From DATAGZ01 sp036263455 (GTDB lineage: Bacteria; Pseudomonadota; Alphaproteobacteria; Dongiales; Dongiaceae): DNA of 64,000 nt. Both the position numbers and the translations under genes were made by a program. Shown one piece after another: positions 32,544-41,229 of this stretch. The notes under the pieces were generated by a model, which saw nothing but the letters and a program-made list of their open reading frames with translations, was not told where the DNA came from and did no database searches. Location of the stretch: positions 186,001-250,000 of the forward strand of contig DATAGZ010000017.1 of NCBI GenBank assembly GCA_036263455.1, given 5' to 3'. Every line of letters starts with the position of its first letter. The first letter of the stretch is position 1.

Positions 32544-33596
32544 CTATTCGCGCACCTGCGACAGCCTCCCCACTGTAACTCCCTGGGCCGTGGTAAACGG
32601 CTTCAGCTGAGCATCGGTGTTGGTCCATACGAGGGGAGCCATGTCTCGCTCACGCCGTGGGGTATGCCCGAAGAAATCCTTGTAGCATTTCGAGAAATGC
32701 GAGGCGGAGACGAAACCGCAGGCTAGGGCCACATCGATGATCGACATGCCGGTCTGCAGCAGAAGCAGGCGCGCGCGCCGCAAGCGAAGCTCGATATAAT
32801 ACTTGGCTGGAGTGCAACCCATATACTTGTTGAAAAGCCGCTCCAACTGCCGCGGAGAAAGCTCCACGACGCCCGCCATATGGCTGCGCTGCAACGGCGT
32901 CTCGAGATTCTGCTCCATCATTTCAATGACGCGCATCAGCTTGGGATGGCGTACGCCCCGCAACGTCGCGGCGCCACGGCGCTGCATGTCATCGAACGAA
33001 CGGATGCGCTCGATCAGGAGTTGCTCCGAAACGGTCGTGGCCAGTTGGGCGCCATGCTTGAGCGTGACGAGGTGAAGCATAAGATCGATCGCCGCCGTTC
33101 CGCCGCCGCAGGTGAACCGGTTGCGGTCGACCTGATAGAGGCCTGGGGTCACCTGGATCGAGGGATAGTTTTCGGCAAATGCCGCCATGTTGTCCCAGTG
33201 GATGGTGGCGCGATACCCGTCGAGCAGATTTGCGCGGGCCAGCGCATGGGCTCCGGTATCGAGCCCCCCAATGTCCGCGCCGTTGCGATCCGCCTTGCGT
33301 AGCGCGAGCGATAGCTCGCGGTCATCGTAAGCGTGCGAATAATGGCCGCCGCAGACAATTACGGTCTTGAAGTCAGCCGCGGCATCGCAATGGCCCTCGA
33401 TATCCATGCGCACGCCATTGCTGGCCAGGACGCGACGCCCGTCAGGCGAGAAGTAATGCCATTCGTAGAGCTGGCGCTCGCTGGCCTCGTTGGCTGCGCG
33501 CATGACCTCGGTGGTGCCGGCCAGCGACATCATCGAAAACCGCGGAATGAGGATGAAAGCGACGTGTTGTGGAGATAAGGGAGTTGTTTCTGACAT
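32544..33596 (-). CDS. GlxA family AraC-type regulator (GbdR/CdhR-like)
   Basis: A 350-residue transcription regulator with an N-terminal DJ-1/PfpI-like domain (VAFILIPRFSMMSLAGTTEVMRAAN; the usual Cys elbow reads GGLDTGAHALA, so no catalytic Cys) and a C-terminal AraC helix-turn-helix pair (VELSPRQLERLFNKYMG, then SIIDVALACGFVSASHFSKCYKDFFG). The nearest known types are GbdR and CdhR, which sense glycine betaine or carnitine derivatives. The target is unknown. It is divergent from the GFA gene with a 67-base gap, so regulation of that gene is possible. Confidence 0.9.
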   Translation of the reverse strand: MSETTPLSPQHVAFILIPRFSMMSLAGTTEVMRAANEASERQLYEWHYFSPDGRRVLASNGVRMDIEGHCDAAADFKTVIVCGGHYSHAYDDRELSLALRKADRNGADIGGLDTGAHALARANLLDGYRATIHWDNMAAFAENYPSIQVTPGLYQVDRNRFTCGGGTAAIDLMLHLVTLKHGAQLATTVSEQLLIERIRSFDDMQRRGAATLRGVRHPKLMRVIEMMEQNLETPLQRSHMAGVVELSPRQLERLFNKYMGCTPAKYYIELRLRRARLLLLQTGMSIIDVALACGFVSASHFSKCYKDFFGHTPRRERDMAPLVWTNTDAQLKPFTTAQGVTVGRLSQVRE

Positions 33597-33663
33597 GGTG
33601 CTCGACTTTGTTGAAGCTCTTTCATATCCTAAAATCGTGAAAAACTACAATAAGGATGCGCGG

Positions 33664-34512
33664 ATGCTGGCCTCGTGTTTGTGCGGTGCAATAAATTATG
33701 ACATCGAGGTCGCGGATTCAAGTGTAACCTATTGTCATTGCAGCCAATGTCGCCGCCACACCGGGGCACTTGCGGCCGGATTCGTGGCCAGCCACGCGAC
33801 TCCCGCTATCGTAAATAATTTTATGCAAATCCATTGGTATGCCACCTCGACGGTGGGAGAACGAGGTTTTTGCCCTCGGTGCGGATCGAAACTTTTCTGG
33901 CGCGACCCGGGCGGCCAGCGTCTCTTGCCTCACCCCGGTTCCTTCGCCGCGCCAGATGGTTTTCATGGGCGGCGACATATCTTCGTCGAGTCGAAGGGCG
34001 GATATTACGATATCCTGGATGAGCTTCCCACTTTTGAAAAGGAAGCGGAACACCCTCTAGCGCCACCCCCAAAGCACCACTATTCCGCGCAAAACAGGCG
34101 CACGGCTCATTGCCAATGCGGCAAGGTGAGGATGGATATAACAGGGCCGGTCCGGCCGGTCGTCTATTGCCATTGTAGGCAATGTGCCCACTGGCACGGC
34201 CACTATCCCGGCTACAGTTCCGTCTCTTCCAGTCAGGTCACGATACAAGGCGAGGAATGCATCGCCTGGTATCACTCTTCTCCGGAGGCGCGCCGCGGTT
34301 TCTGCCGCGATTGCGGTTCCTCGCTCTTCTGGCAGCGGAAAGATTCCGATCAGCTCTCGATCCTCGCCAATGCCTTCGATGAGCCGGTGGGCCTAGTCGA
34401 AGGCTGGCATATCTTTGTGGGCGACAAAGCGGGCTATTACCAGATCCATGACGATTTGCCGCAATTTCCGGCCGGCACGCCGGCGGATTTTCTTGAGACC
34501 CATGGATTATGA
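33664..34512 (+). CDS. Tandem GFA-domain (glutathione-dependent formaldehyde-activating-like) protein
   Basis: A 282-residue protein made of two Mss4-like GFA domains, each about 135 residues. Each carries the zinc cysteines: CLCGAINYD, YCHCSQCRRHTGA and FCPRCGSKLFW in the first; CQCGKVRMD, YCHCRQCAHWHG and FCRDCGSSLFW in the second. Single-domain members are common; a duplicated form is less so. Family proteins bind zinc, and some may bind glutathione adducts. The catalytic claim for formaldehyde is disputed. ATG 33664 has AAGGA upstream. It overlaps tusA by 11 bases. Confidence 0.88.
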   Translation: MLASCLCGAINYDIEVADSSVTYCHCSQCRRHTGALAAGFVASHATPAIVNNFMQIHWYATSTVGERGFCPRCGSKLFWRDPGGQRLLPHPGSFAAPDGFHGRRHIFVESKGGYYDILDELPTFEKEAEHPLAPPPKHHYSAQNRRTAHCQCGKVRMDITGPVRPVVYCHCRQCAHWHGHYPGYSSVSSSQVTIQGEECIAWYHSSPEARRGFCRDCGSSLFWQRKDSDQLSILANAFDEPVGLVEGWHIFVGDKAGYYQIHDDLPQFPAGTPADFLETHGL

Positions 34513-34723
34513 GCTCGATGCGCGTGGACTCGTCTGTCCCTTGCCGGTTCTCAAGGCGCGCAAGAAACTCAAGGAACTCGCCCCCGGCGATATTCTGACC
34601 GTCCGGGCGACCGATCCTGGCGCGCCCGGCGATTTTCGCCATTTCTGCGAAGCGACTGGGGCCGAGCTCCTCGATATCGATACCGATGCGTCGGGGACAA
34701 TCGTACTGCGCCTCAAGGTTTAG
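34502..34723 (+). CDS. TusA/SirA-family sulfur carrier protein
   Basis: A 73-residue protein with the hallmark LDARGLVCPLPVLKARK, where Cys12 would carry a persulfide. Family members relay sulfur for tRNA thiolation, molybdenum cofactor or sulfur oxidation. The ATG lies inside the end of the GFA gene, so the two are translationally coupled. The link with a molybdenum-dependent formate dehydrogenase elsewhere in the window is only suggestive. A weak hairpin AGCG-CTAGA-CGCT then TTTT follows at 34725-34741. Confidence 0.92.
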   Translation: MDYELDARGLVCPLPVLKARKKLKELAPGDILTVRATDPGAPGDFRHFCEATGAELLDIDTDASGTIVLRLKV

Positions 34724-34748
34724 GAGCGCTAGACGCTTTTCCGTGATT

Positions 34749-36365
34749 CTAAGGCTTGGCCGGCGGGATGGACGCGCCAGAGGGTGCGGTTTCATCATCT
34801 GGCTGGTCAGGAACAATGATCCGGATCGTGGCGGGGTCGACGGTTTGCGGCTTGCTCAGCAGGCCAGTGACCATGACCGGCGCGCCGATCACCAAAGCCA
34901 CCATGACGAGTTGGAGCCCGACCCAGGGCAGCGCTCCCCAATAAATATCGGAACTCTTGATGGAGCGCGGCGCTACGCTGCGCAAATAGAACAGTGCGAA
35001 GCCGAAGGGCGGATGCATGAAAGATGTCTGCATATTGACGCACAGGATGACGCCAAACCAGATCAGCGCCGCATCGGCACCCACGATCGGGGTCAGGACC
35101 TTTTGCGCGACCGGGACGAGAAGCGGGATGATGATGAAGGCGATTTCGAAAAAATCCAGGAAAAACGCCAGAAAAAAGACGAACAAATTGACGAACAGCA
35201 GAAAGCCCCAGCTTCCGCCCGGCAGCGTGCTCAGCCAGTGCTCGATCCATAAATTGCCGTCCACACCCTGAAACACGATCGAAAAACAGGTGGAGCCGAT
35301 CAGGATGAAAACCACCATCGCCGTGATGCGCATTGTGGTCCGATAGGCGTGTTGGATCAGGGCGCGCAGCGGTTCAATTTGCGCGGCGCGCAGGCAGAGA
35401 TAGGCCACCACGGCATAGAGGACCACGAAGGCCAGTCGGAAAGCCGGCGACTTATAGGCGAAGAGGCCGATGACGACACCGACGCCCGCGGCCACGAGGC
35501 CGATCAGGAATACGGCCCGTCCGGTCTTGCCGAGTTCGGGCCGGTGGATGACGGCGAGAATGATTGCGCCCACTGCACCCATCGCGCCCGCTTCGGTCGG
35601 GGTGGCAAGCCCGAGCATCATCGTTCCCAGTACTACGAAAATCAGCACCGCCGACGGGGCGATGCCGCGCAGGCATTTCAGCCAGAGCGCCCAGCCGTTC
35701 AGCGAAATCTCGCTGCGGGGAATCGCGGGCACCCAGTCGGGCCGGAAAATTCCCACCAGGAAGGTGTAAAGCGCGAACAGGATGATCTGGAAGAGCGACG
35801 GGCCCCAGGCGCCGAGATACATGTCGCCCACCGACTTGCCGAGCTGGTCGGCCAGGACGATCAGGACCAGCGAAGGCGGGACGAGCTGGGTGATCGTTCC
35901 AGACGCGGCGAGCACGCCGGTCGCATACCGCGTATTGTAGCGGTATCGCATCATGACCGGGAGCGAGATCAAGGCCATCGCGATCACCTGGGCGGCCACC
36001 GTGCCGGTGATCGCGCCGAGTATAAAACCGACAATGATGACCGAATAGCCTAGCCCGCCCCGGATCCGGCCAAAGAGCTGGCCCATGGAATCGAGCATCT
36101 CCTCGGCAAGCCCGCAACGCTCGAGCACGGCGCCCATGAAAGTGAAAAAAGGAATGGCCAGCAGCAAATCATTGGAAAGGACGTTGCCGTAGATACGCAG
36201 GGGGATCGCCTGAAGGAAAGAGACGTCGAAAAACCCCTCGCGGATTGCAATCAAGGCAAAGAAAAGGCCGACGGCGGAAAGCGAAAAGGCCACCGGATAG
36301 CCGATCAGCATGAAAATAACCAATCCCGCGAACATCAGTGGCGGCATCGCCGAAAGCGGGATCAC
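34749..36365 (-). CDS. TRAP transporter large permease (DctM-like)
   Basis: A 538-residue inner-membrane protein of the DctM family, the ion-coupled permease of TRAP systems. It begins with hydrophobic LMFAGLVIFMLIGYPVAFSLSAVG and has GAITGTVAAQVIAMALISLP and APFSLPRSVAP-like signatures (FALFYLRSVAP). It is about 100 residues longer than the common form, with an extra hydrophobic stretch in the middle, as in the larger mannitol/chloroaromatic subgroup. The small permease gene overlaps it by four bases. No periplasmic binding protein gene is next to it. Confidence 0.93.
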   Translation of the reverse strand: MIPLSAMPPLMFAGLVIFMLIGYPVAFSLSAVGLFFALIAIREGFFDVSFLQAIPLRIYGNVLSNDLLLAIPFFTFMGAVLERCGLAEEMLDSMGQLFGRIRGGLGYSVIIVGFILGAITGTVAAQVIAMALISLPVMMRYRYNTRYATGVLAASGTITQLVPPSLVLIVLADQLGKSVGDMYLGAWGPSLFQIILFALYTFLVGIFRPDWVPAIPRSEISLNGWALWLKCLRGIAPSAVLIFVVLGTMMLGLATPTEAGAMGAVGAIILAVIHRPELGKTGRAVFLIGLVAAGVGVVIGLFAYKSPAFRLAFVVLYAVVAYLCLRAAQIEPLRALIQHAYRTTMRITAMVVFILIGSTCFSIVFQGVDGNLWIEHWLSTLPGGSWGFLLFVNLFVFFLAFFLDFFEIAFIIIPLLVPVAQKVLTPIVGADAALIWFGVILCVNMQTSFMHPPFGFALFYLRSVAPRSIKSSDIYWGALPWVGLQLVMVALVIGAPVMVTGLLSKPQTVDPATIRIIVPDQPDDETAPSGASIPPAKP

Positions 36366-36904
36366 TGGGTGGGCCTTTCATAATCGGCGTCGAGCGTCAC
36401 CAGGCCATGGAGTGCGGCAATGCGCTTGATGATCTCGGAAACACCCTGCAATGCCAGGAGGAGGAGGCCCACCGGGAGAACCAGCTTGATGGGCCAGCGC
36501 AATAATCCCCCCGCATTGCTCGATGTTTCCTGGGTGATATAGGCCTGAACGAAGAAAGGCCAGGCGAGCCAGGCGAGCAGGATGCACATCGGGAGCAGGA
36601 AAAGCGCCGTGCCGGCGATATCGAGGATCAGCCGGCCACGCTCGGAAAGGCGGAGATAAAAGATATCAACGCGCACATGCTCGTTGCGCCGCAGGGTCGC
36701 CGATGCGCCGAGCATGACGATGAGCGTAAACATGTACCATTGAACTTCGAGCCAGGCGTTCGAACTGAGATCGAAGGCGTAGCGCATCATGGCGTTACCG
36801 GCGCTAACCAGGCAAGCGAGCAGGACCAGGAGATTGGCGATGCCGCCCAGCGCTTCGTTCAGCCGGTCGATTCCCGCGCTGATCCTCAGCAGCGTGCGCA
36901 TCAT
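36362..36904 (-). CDS. TRAP transporter small permease (DctQ-like)
   Basis: A 180-residue membrane protein with four hydrophobic segments. The family phrase LEVQWYMFTLIVMLGASATLRRNEHVRVDI lies split over residues 52-81. It works with DctM and a solute-binding protein. Two adjacent ATGs occur (36904, 36901), and the first overlaps the TerC stop as ATGA. The missing DctP partner must be elsewhere if the system works. Confidence 0.92.
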   Translation of the reverse strand: MMRTLLRISAGIDRLNEALGGIANLLVLLACLVSAGNAMMRYAFDLSSNAWLEVQWYMFTLIVMLGASATLRRNEHVRVDIFYLRLSERGRLILDIAGTALFLLPMCILLAWLAWPFFVQAYITQETSSNAGGLLRWPIKLVLPVGLLLLALQGVSEIIKRIAALHGLVTLDADYERPTQ

Positions 36905-37563
36905 CCGCCCATGGCGTCGAGAACCTGGCGGCTGCCGTCATAGATCATCTGCAGCGACACGCCGAAAATGATCACGAGTCCCAGATAGGAGAGAAACGCG
37001 AATCGCTCAAGGAGACGGGCAAAAATCTGGGCGGCGGCACCCATGAAGACCACGGAAAGGATCAAGCCGATAATCAGGATCCAGGTATGGCTGCGGGCGG
37101 CCCCCACCACGGCAAGCACATTGTCGAGTGACATCGATACATCGGCGATGATGATTTGTGTCAGGGCGCCGCGCAATCGATTAGGAGCGCTTGTGCCCGG
37201 CAAAAGATGGTCTGGCTCGGTTGTTGATCCGTCCTGCGCGGCCTTATCCCGTGCGCGTTTCATGTGGCGCTCGTGCTCGAGTTGACGCCAGAACTTCCAG
37301 CATACCCAGAGTAGCAAAAGGCCTCCCGCCAAGGTCAGCCCGACAATTTTCAGTAAGTAGGTGGCGACCAGAGCGAAGGCAATACGCATGATGGTGGCGG
37401 CGGCGATTCCCCAAAAGATCGCTTTGTTGCGAAGTTCCGGTGCCAGGCCGGAACTGGCGAGACCGATGATGATGACATTGTCCGCCGAAAGGATCAGGTT
37501 GATGAAGAGTACCGTGCCGAGGATGGCCAGCATCGGAAGCAATTGCGTCATATCGAGCGTCAA
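36901..37563 (-). CDS. TerC/YjbE family membrane protein
   Basis: A 220-residue integral membrane protein with the twin acidic motifs LSADNVIIIG (about 26) and MSLDNVLAVVG (about 144) that define the TerC/YjbE family, linked to manganese or other metal export. About seven hydrophobic segments are seen. The start is taken at TTG 37563 because AGGAGG lies five bases before it, while the in-frame ATG at 37551 is too far from that site. The operon link to a TRAP permease pair is unusual. Confidence 0.9.
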   Translation of the reverse strand: MTLDMTQLLPMLAILGTVLFINLILSADNVIIIGLASSGLAPELRNKAIFWGIAAATIMRIAFALVATYLLKIVGLTLAGGLLLLWVCWKFWRQLEHERHMKRARDKAAQDGSTTEPDHLLPGTSAPNRLRGALTQIIIADVSMSLDNVLAVVGAARSHTWILIIGLILSVVFMGAAAQIFARLLERFAFLSYLGLVIIFGVSLQMIYDGSRQVLDAMGG

Positions 37564-37882
37564 AAAAACCTCCTAGCTGTAGCGCATGGTACCGCATAGT
37601 ACTGCCAGACTCCCCAGTTTGGCGCAAGCGCAGTGCCGTCAGCAGGGCCCGCAGAGAACTTCGCGGAAGATCTTGCGTCCGTGCCGCATCTGGATGGTAA
37701 AAACAGACAACGCGAAGAAAGGCTGGCCCGCGTTCTAGCGTTTTCTCCGGAAAGCGCGGGCTTTCCAGGTAAGCGGATAACATATCATCGCCCAGCATCG
37801 AGATGTCTCTTGCCGGGCTGTTGCACTCTTGGCGGACTTTCAGTATGGTCCGCCGTTTTTCGATTCAAACACGAGGGGAATC

Positions 37883-39973
37883 ATGGAATCGTATTATTAT
37901 TGGCTGGTCATCGCTTGCGGCCTTCTCGCGCTGATTTACGGAGCGGTCACGGCGAGCGGCGTGCTGGCCGCGGCAACCGGGACCGACCGCATGCGCGAAA
38001 TTGCGGGAGCAATCCAGGAGGGTGCGCGCGCCTATCTCAACCGTCAATATCGGACCATTGGCCTCGTCGGCATTATCGTTGCTATCGTCCTCTACTTCAC
38101 GCTCGGCAAATATTCCGCAATTGGCTTTATAGCCGGGGCGATCTTGTCTGGTTTGGCGGGCTATGTCGGCATGAATGTCTCGGTGCGGGCGAATGTACGC
38201 ACCGCGGAAGCCGCGCGCTCGGGGTTGGTCCGCGCGCTCGATATCGCCTTCAAGTCCGGCGCCGTCACCGGCATGCTGGTGGTCGGGCTAGGCTTGATTG
38301 GCGTGGGCGGGTATTATTTTCTCCTCCGTTCGCTGGGTATCGACACCCGCACGATGATCGAAGCGCTCGTGGCCCTCTCCTTCGGCGCCTCCCTCATCTC
38401 GATTTTCGCGCGTCTGGGTGGAGGTATCTTTACCAAGGGCGCCGATGTCGGCGCCGACCTGGTAGGTAAGATCGAAGCGGGTATTCCCGAGGATGATCCC
38501 CGCAATCCTGGCGTCATTGCCGATAATGTCGGGGACAACGTCGGCGACTGCGCCGGTATGGCGGCCGATCTGTTCGAGACCTATGCGGTGACAATCGTGG
38601 CCACCATGCTGCTCGGTCAGATCTTTTTCCGTGACGCAGCCCAGGAGACCATGATGCTCCTGCCGCTCCTGATCGGCGGCGTCTGCATCGTGGGCTCGAT
38701 CGTCGGAACATATTTCGTCCGGCTCGGCCGGAGCCAGAATATCATGGGCGCTCTCTATAAGGGTCTCGTGGTCAGCGCGATCCTCTCGGCGGTGCTCATC
38801 TATGGCCTTATCTCGCGCATTCTGGGCATGGATACGGCGATCACGATGACCAATAATGCCACAGTCACCGGCTTGCAGATATTCGGCTCGGCCATGACGG
38901 GCCTCGTGGTCACCGGCCTGCTGGTCTGGATCACCGAATACTACACCTCGACCGCTTACCGGCCGGTGCGCTCGGTCGCTCAGGCCTCGACCACGGGCCA
39001 TGCCACCAACATCATTCAAGGGTTGGCGGTCGCCATGGAGGCCTGCGCGCTGCCTGCCATCGTCATCAGCGCTGCGATCATCGCCGCTTATCTGCTCGCC
39101 GGCTTGTTCGGCATCGCGATCGCCGCCACCACCATGCTGGCGCTCGCGGGCATGATCGTCGCCCTCGATGCCTATGGCCCCGTCACCGATAATGCCGGCG
39201 GGATTGCGGAGATGGCGGAGCTTCCCAAGGAGGTGCGCAAGACCACCGACGCGCTGGACGCGGTCGGCAATACCACCAAGGCGGTGACCAAGGGATATGC
39301 CATCGGTTCGGCCGGTCTCGCGGCGCTCGTGCTCTTTGCCGCTTATACCGAGGACCTGCGGCATTATTTCCCCCAGCTCGACGTCAAGTTCGAGCTCAAC
39401 AATCCTTTCGTGGTGATCGGACTGTTTATCGGCGGCATGCTTCCGGTTTTGTTCGGAGCGTTGGGCATGATGGCGGTCGGCCGCGCCGCGGGGGCTGTGG
39501 TTGTCGAGGTTCGCCGTCAGTTCAAAGAGATCAAGGGCATCATGGAAGGAACGGCGCGTCCCGATTATGGCCGTGCCGTCGACCTCCTCACCAAGGCGGC
39601 GATCCGGGAGATGATTCTCCCTTCGCTTCTGCCGGTTCTGGCTCCTCTGGTTCTCTACGGGGTAATCCGCCTCGTGGCGGGGCAGGCGCAGGCGTTCGTC
39701 ACGCTGGGCGCCATGCTGCTCGGCACGATCGTGACGGGCTTGTTCGTGGCGATCCAGATGACCTCGGGCGGTGGCGCCTGGGACAATGCTAAGAAATATA
39801 TCGAAGATGGCCATCACGGCGGCAAGGGATCCGACGCGCACAAGGCGGCGGTGACCGGCGATACGGTCGGAGATCCCTACAAGGATACCGCCGGGCCCGC
39901 GGTCAATCCCATGATCAAGATCACCAATATCGTGGCCTTGCTGCTGCTGGCGGTGCTGGCTGCAGCGGGATAA
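37883..39973 (+). CDS. hppA: K+-insensitive proton-translocating pyrophosphatase
   Basis: A 696-residue membrane pyrophosphatase that pumps protons with pyrophosphate energy. Signature segments are GADLVGKIEAGIPEDDPRN, VIADNVGDNVGDCAGMAADL, AYGPVTDNAGGIAEMAELP and the C-terminal GDTVGDPYKDTAGPAVNP, each carrying aspartates that bind Mg-pyrophosphate. The segment GNTTKAVTKGYAIGSAGL has Lys where potassium-dependent enzymes have Ala, so this is the K+-independent class. ATG 37883 has GAGGGGAATC upstream. It is a single gene with its own terminator. Confidence 0.97.
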   Translation: MESYYYWLVIACGLLALIYGAVTASGVLAAATGTDRMREIAGAIQEGARAYLNRQYRTIGLVGIIVAIVLYFTLGKYSAIGFIAGAILSGLAGYVGMNVSVRANVRTAEAARSGLVRALDIAFKSGAVTGMLVVGLGLIGVGGYYFLLRSLGIDTRTMIEALVALSFGASLISIFARLGGGIFTKGADVGADLVGKIEAGIPEDDPRNPGVIADNVGDNVGDCAGMAADLFETYAVTIVATMLLGQIFFRDAAQETMMLLPLLIGGVCIVGSIVGTYFVRLGRSQNIMGALYKGLVVSAILSAVLIYGLISRILGMDTAITMTNNATVTGLQIFGSAMTGLVVTGLLVWITEYYTSTAYRPVRSVAQASTTGHATNIIQGLAVAMEACALPAIVISAAIIAAYLLAGLFGIAIAATTMLALAGMIVALDAYGPVTDNAGGIAEMAELPKEVRKTTDALDAVGNTTKAVTKGYAIGSAGLAALVLFAAYTEDLRHYFPQLDVKFELNNPFVVIGLFIGGMLPVLFGALGMMAVGRAAGAVVVEVRRQFKEIKGIMEGTARPDYGRAVDLLTKAAIREMILPSLLPVLAPLVLYGVIRLVAGQAQAFVTLGAMLLGTIVTGLFVAIQMTSGGGAWDNAKKYIEDGHHGGKGSDAHKAAVTGDTVGDPYKDTAGPAVNPMIKITNIVALLLLAVLAAAG

Positions 39974-39978
39974 GGTCC

Positions 39979-40000
39979 AGGCGGCCCTTCGGGGCCGCCT
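39979..40000 (+). terminator. Hairpin after hppA
   Basis: AGGCGGCCC-TTCG-GGGCCGCCT forms a nine-bp stem with a stable TTCG tetraloop six bases after the hppA stop. The T-run is short (CTCTT). Confidence 0.7.
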
Positions 40001-40096
40001 CTTCCCCGGCATCGGCCTTGACTGAGAATATGCAGGGAATATAGTCACCAGGCGGGATATGCTGGCGACGGTGTCTCCCGTTCAGGGGAGGACATC

Positions 40097-41209
40097 ATGA
40101 AAAAGTATTTGGGGCTGGCCGTGACCACGGCCATGTGTGCATTTGTCACTGGATATTCCGTTGCACATGCGCAGGAGGACATCGTTGCCCAGGCGAAGGC
40201 CGAGGTGGCGCGCTATGCGGGTAAGCAGGACCACTGGACGGGTCCTCAGGACGGGCCGACCGCCGAGGCCGGCAAGAAGATCGTGTTTCTTTCCGCCGAC
40301 GAACAGAACGATATTTCCCATGAATATGGCCAATACATAAAGCAGGCAGGCGAGAAAATCGGCTGGGAAGTGACGATTATCGACGGGAAGGGCGATCCCT
40401 CCAACTGGCTTTCGGTCATGAACCAGGCAATCGCCCTGAAGCCGGACGGCATCGCCATGTTCATGGACGCCAAGGGCGTCCAGGATCCGATGAAAAAAGC
40501 GGTGACACAGGGGATCACCTTCGTAGGCTTGCATGCGGCCGGCTATCCCGGGCCGCAACCGGACCTCAACCTCTTCGTCAATATCCAAGAAGATCCCAAG
40601 GAGATCGGGCGTGCCGAGGCCGATTGGATCATCGCCGATTCGAACGGCAAGGGGCGGGTGATCGTGCTCTCCCACAATGAGTATGCCATCGCTCAGGTTA
40701 AATCCATGGCCACGGCCGATCGGATCCGGGAATGCAAGAGCTGCGAATTGCTGGATTACGTGAATTCGCCCGCGGCTGAGGCCGCGCAACGCCAGCCGCA
40801 ATTGACGACCAGCTGGGTGCAGCGCTTCGGCGTGCCCTTCTACGCGACATCGGTGGGCGACAATGATTGGGATTTCGCAGTTCCCACTCTGCGGGCGGGC
40901 GGCGTGTCCCCCGACCAAGTCAAGCTGATCGCCGCGGACGGCAACCGCTCCGCATACGACCGTATCCGCAAGGGCGGCCAATATCAAACCGTGACGGTGT
41001 CCGAGCCCATCGAGCTGCAAGCCTATCAGGCGGTGGATGAACTCAATCGCGCTTTTCATGGCAAGCCGCCCTCGGGCTACGTGCAGCCGCCTTTCCTCGT
41101 GACCAAGGAAAATATCGATATCGAAGGCGGGCCCAAGAATATTTTCGAACCCAGCAACGATTATAAGGCCCATTATTTAAAGATCTGGGGTGCGAAAATC
41201 GCGCAATAG
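40097..41209 (+). CDS. Sugar-type ABC transporter, periplasmic binding protein
   Basis: A 370-residue periplasmic binding protein of the type that serves RbsA/RbsC-like importers. The signal peptide is MKKYLGLAVTTAMCAFVTGYSVAHA, cleaved before QED. The mature part has two Rossmann-like lobes (KKIVFLSADEQNDISHEYGQ, PDGIAMFMDAKG, GKGRVIVLSHNEYA, VKLIAADGNRSAYDRI). It is the first gene of a four-gene operon with its ATPase, permease and a cyclase-family enzyme. The ligand is unknown. The unusual cyclase partner suggests a compound other than a simple sugar. Confidence 0.9.
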   Translation: MKKYLGLAVTTAMCAFVTGYSVAHAQEDIVAQAKAEVARYAGKQDHWTGPQDGPTAEAGKKIVFLSADEQNDISHEYGQYIKQAGEKIGWEVTIIDGKGDPSNWLSVMNQAIALKPDGIAMFMDAKGVQDPMKKAVTQGITFVGLHAAGYPGPQPDLNLFVNIQEDPKEIGRAEADWIIADSNGKGRVIVLSHNEYAIAQVKSMATADRIRECKSCELLDYVNSPAAEAAQRQPQLTTSWVQRFGVPFYATSVGDNDWDFAVPTLRAGGVSPDQVKLIAADGNRSAYDRIRKGGQYQTVTVSEPIELQAYQAVDELNRAFHGKPPSGYVQPPFLVTKENIDIEGGPKNIFEPSNDYKAHYLKIWGAKIAQ

Positions 41210-41229
41210 GCGGCGCGGGTTTCCTCCTT

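Noticed and set aside
37564..37620. yybP-ykoY (manganese) riboswitch before the TerC-like gene
   Set aside because: A GGGGAGT string and a later CGCTAC caught the eye, since this riboswitch often precedes such genes. The spacing is too short and the three-way junction cannot be drawn.
37574..37798. Minus-strand frame starting MLGDDMLSAYLESPRF upstream of TerC
   Set aside because: It runs out of frame deep into the TerC gene to 37244, has no recognised domain, and lacks a plausible end.
38288..40048. 586-residue minus-strand frame opposite hppA
   Set aside because: His/Arg/Asp-rich shadow of the pyrophosphatase gene without domains.
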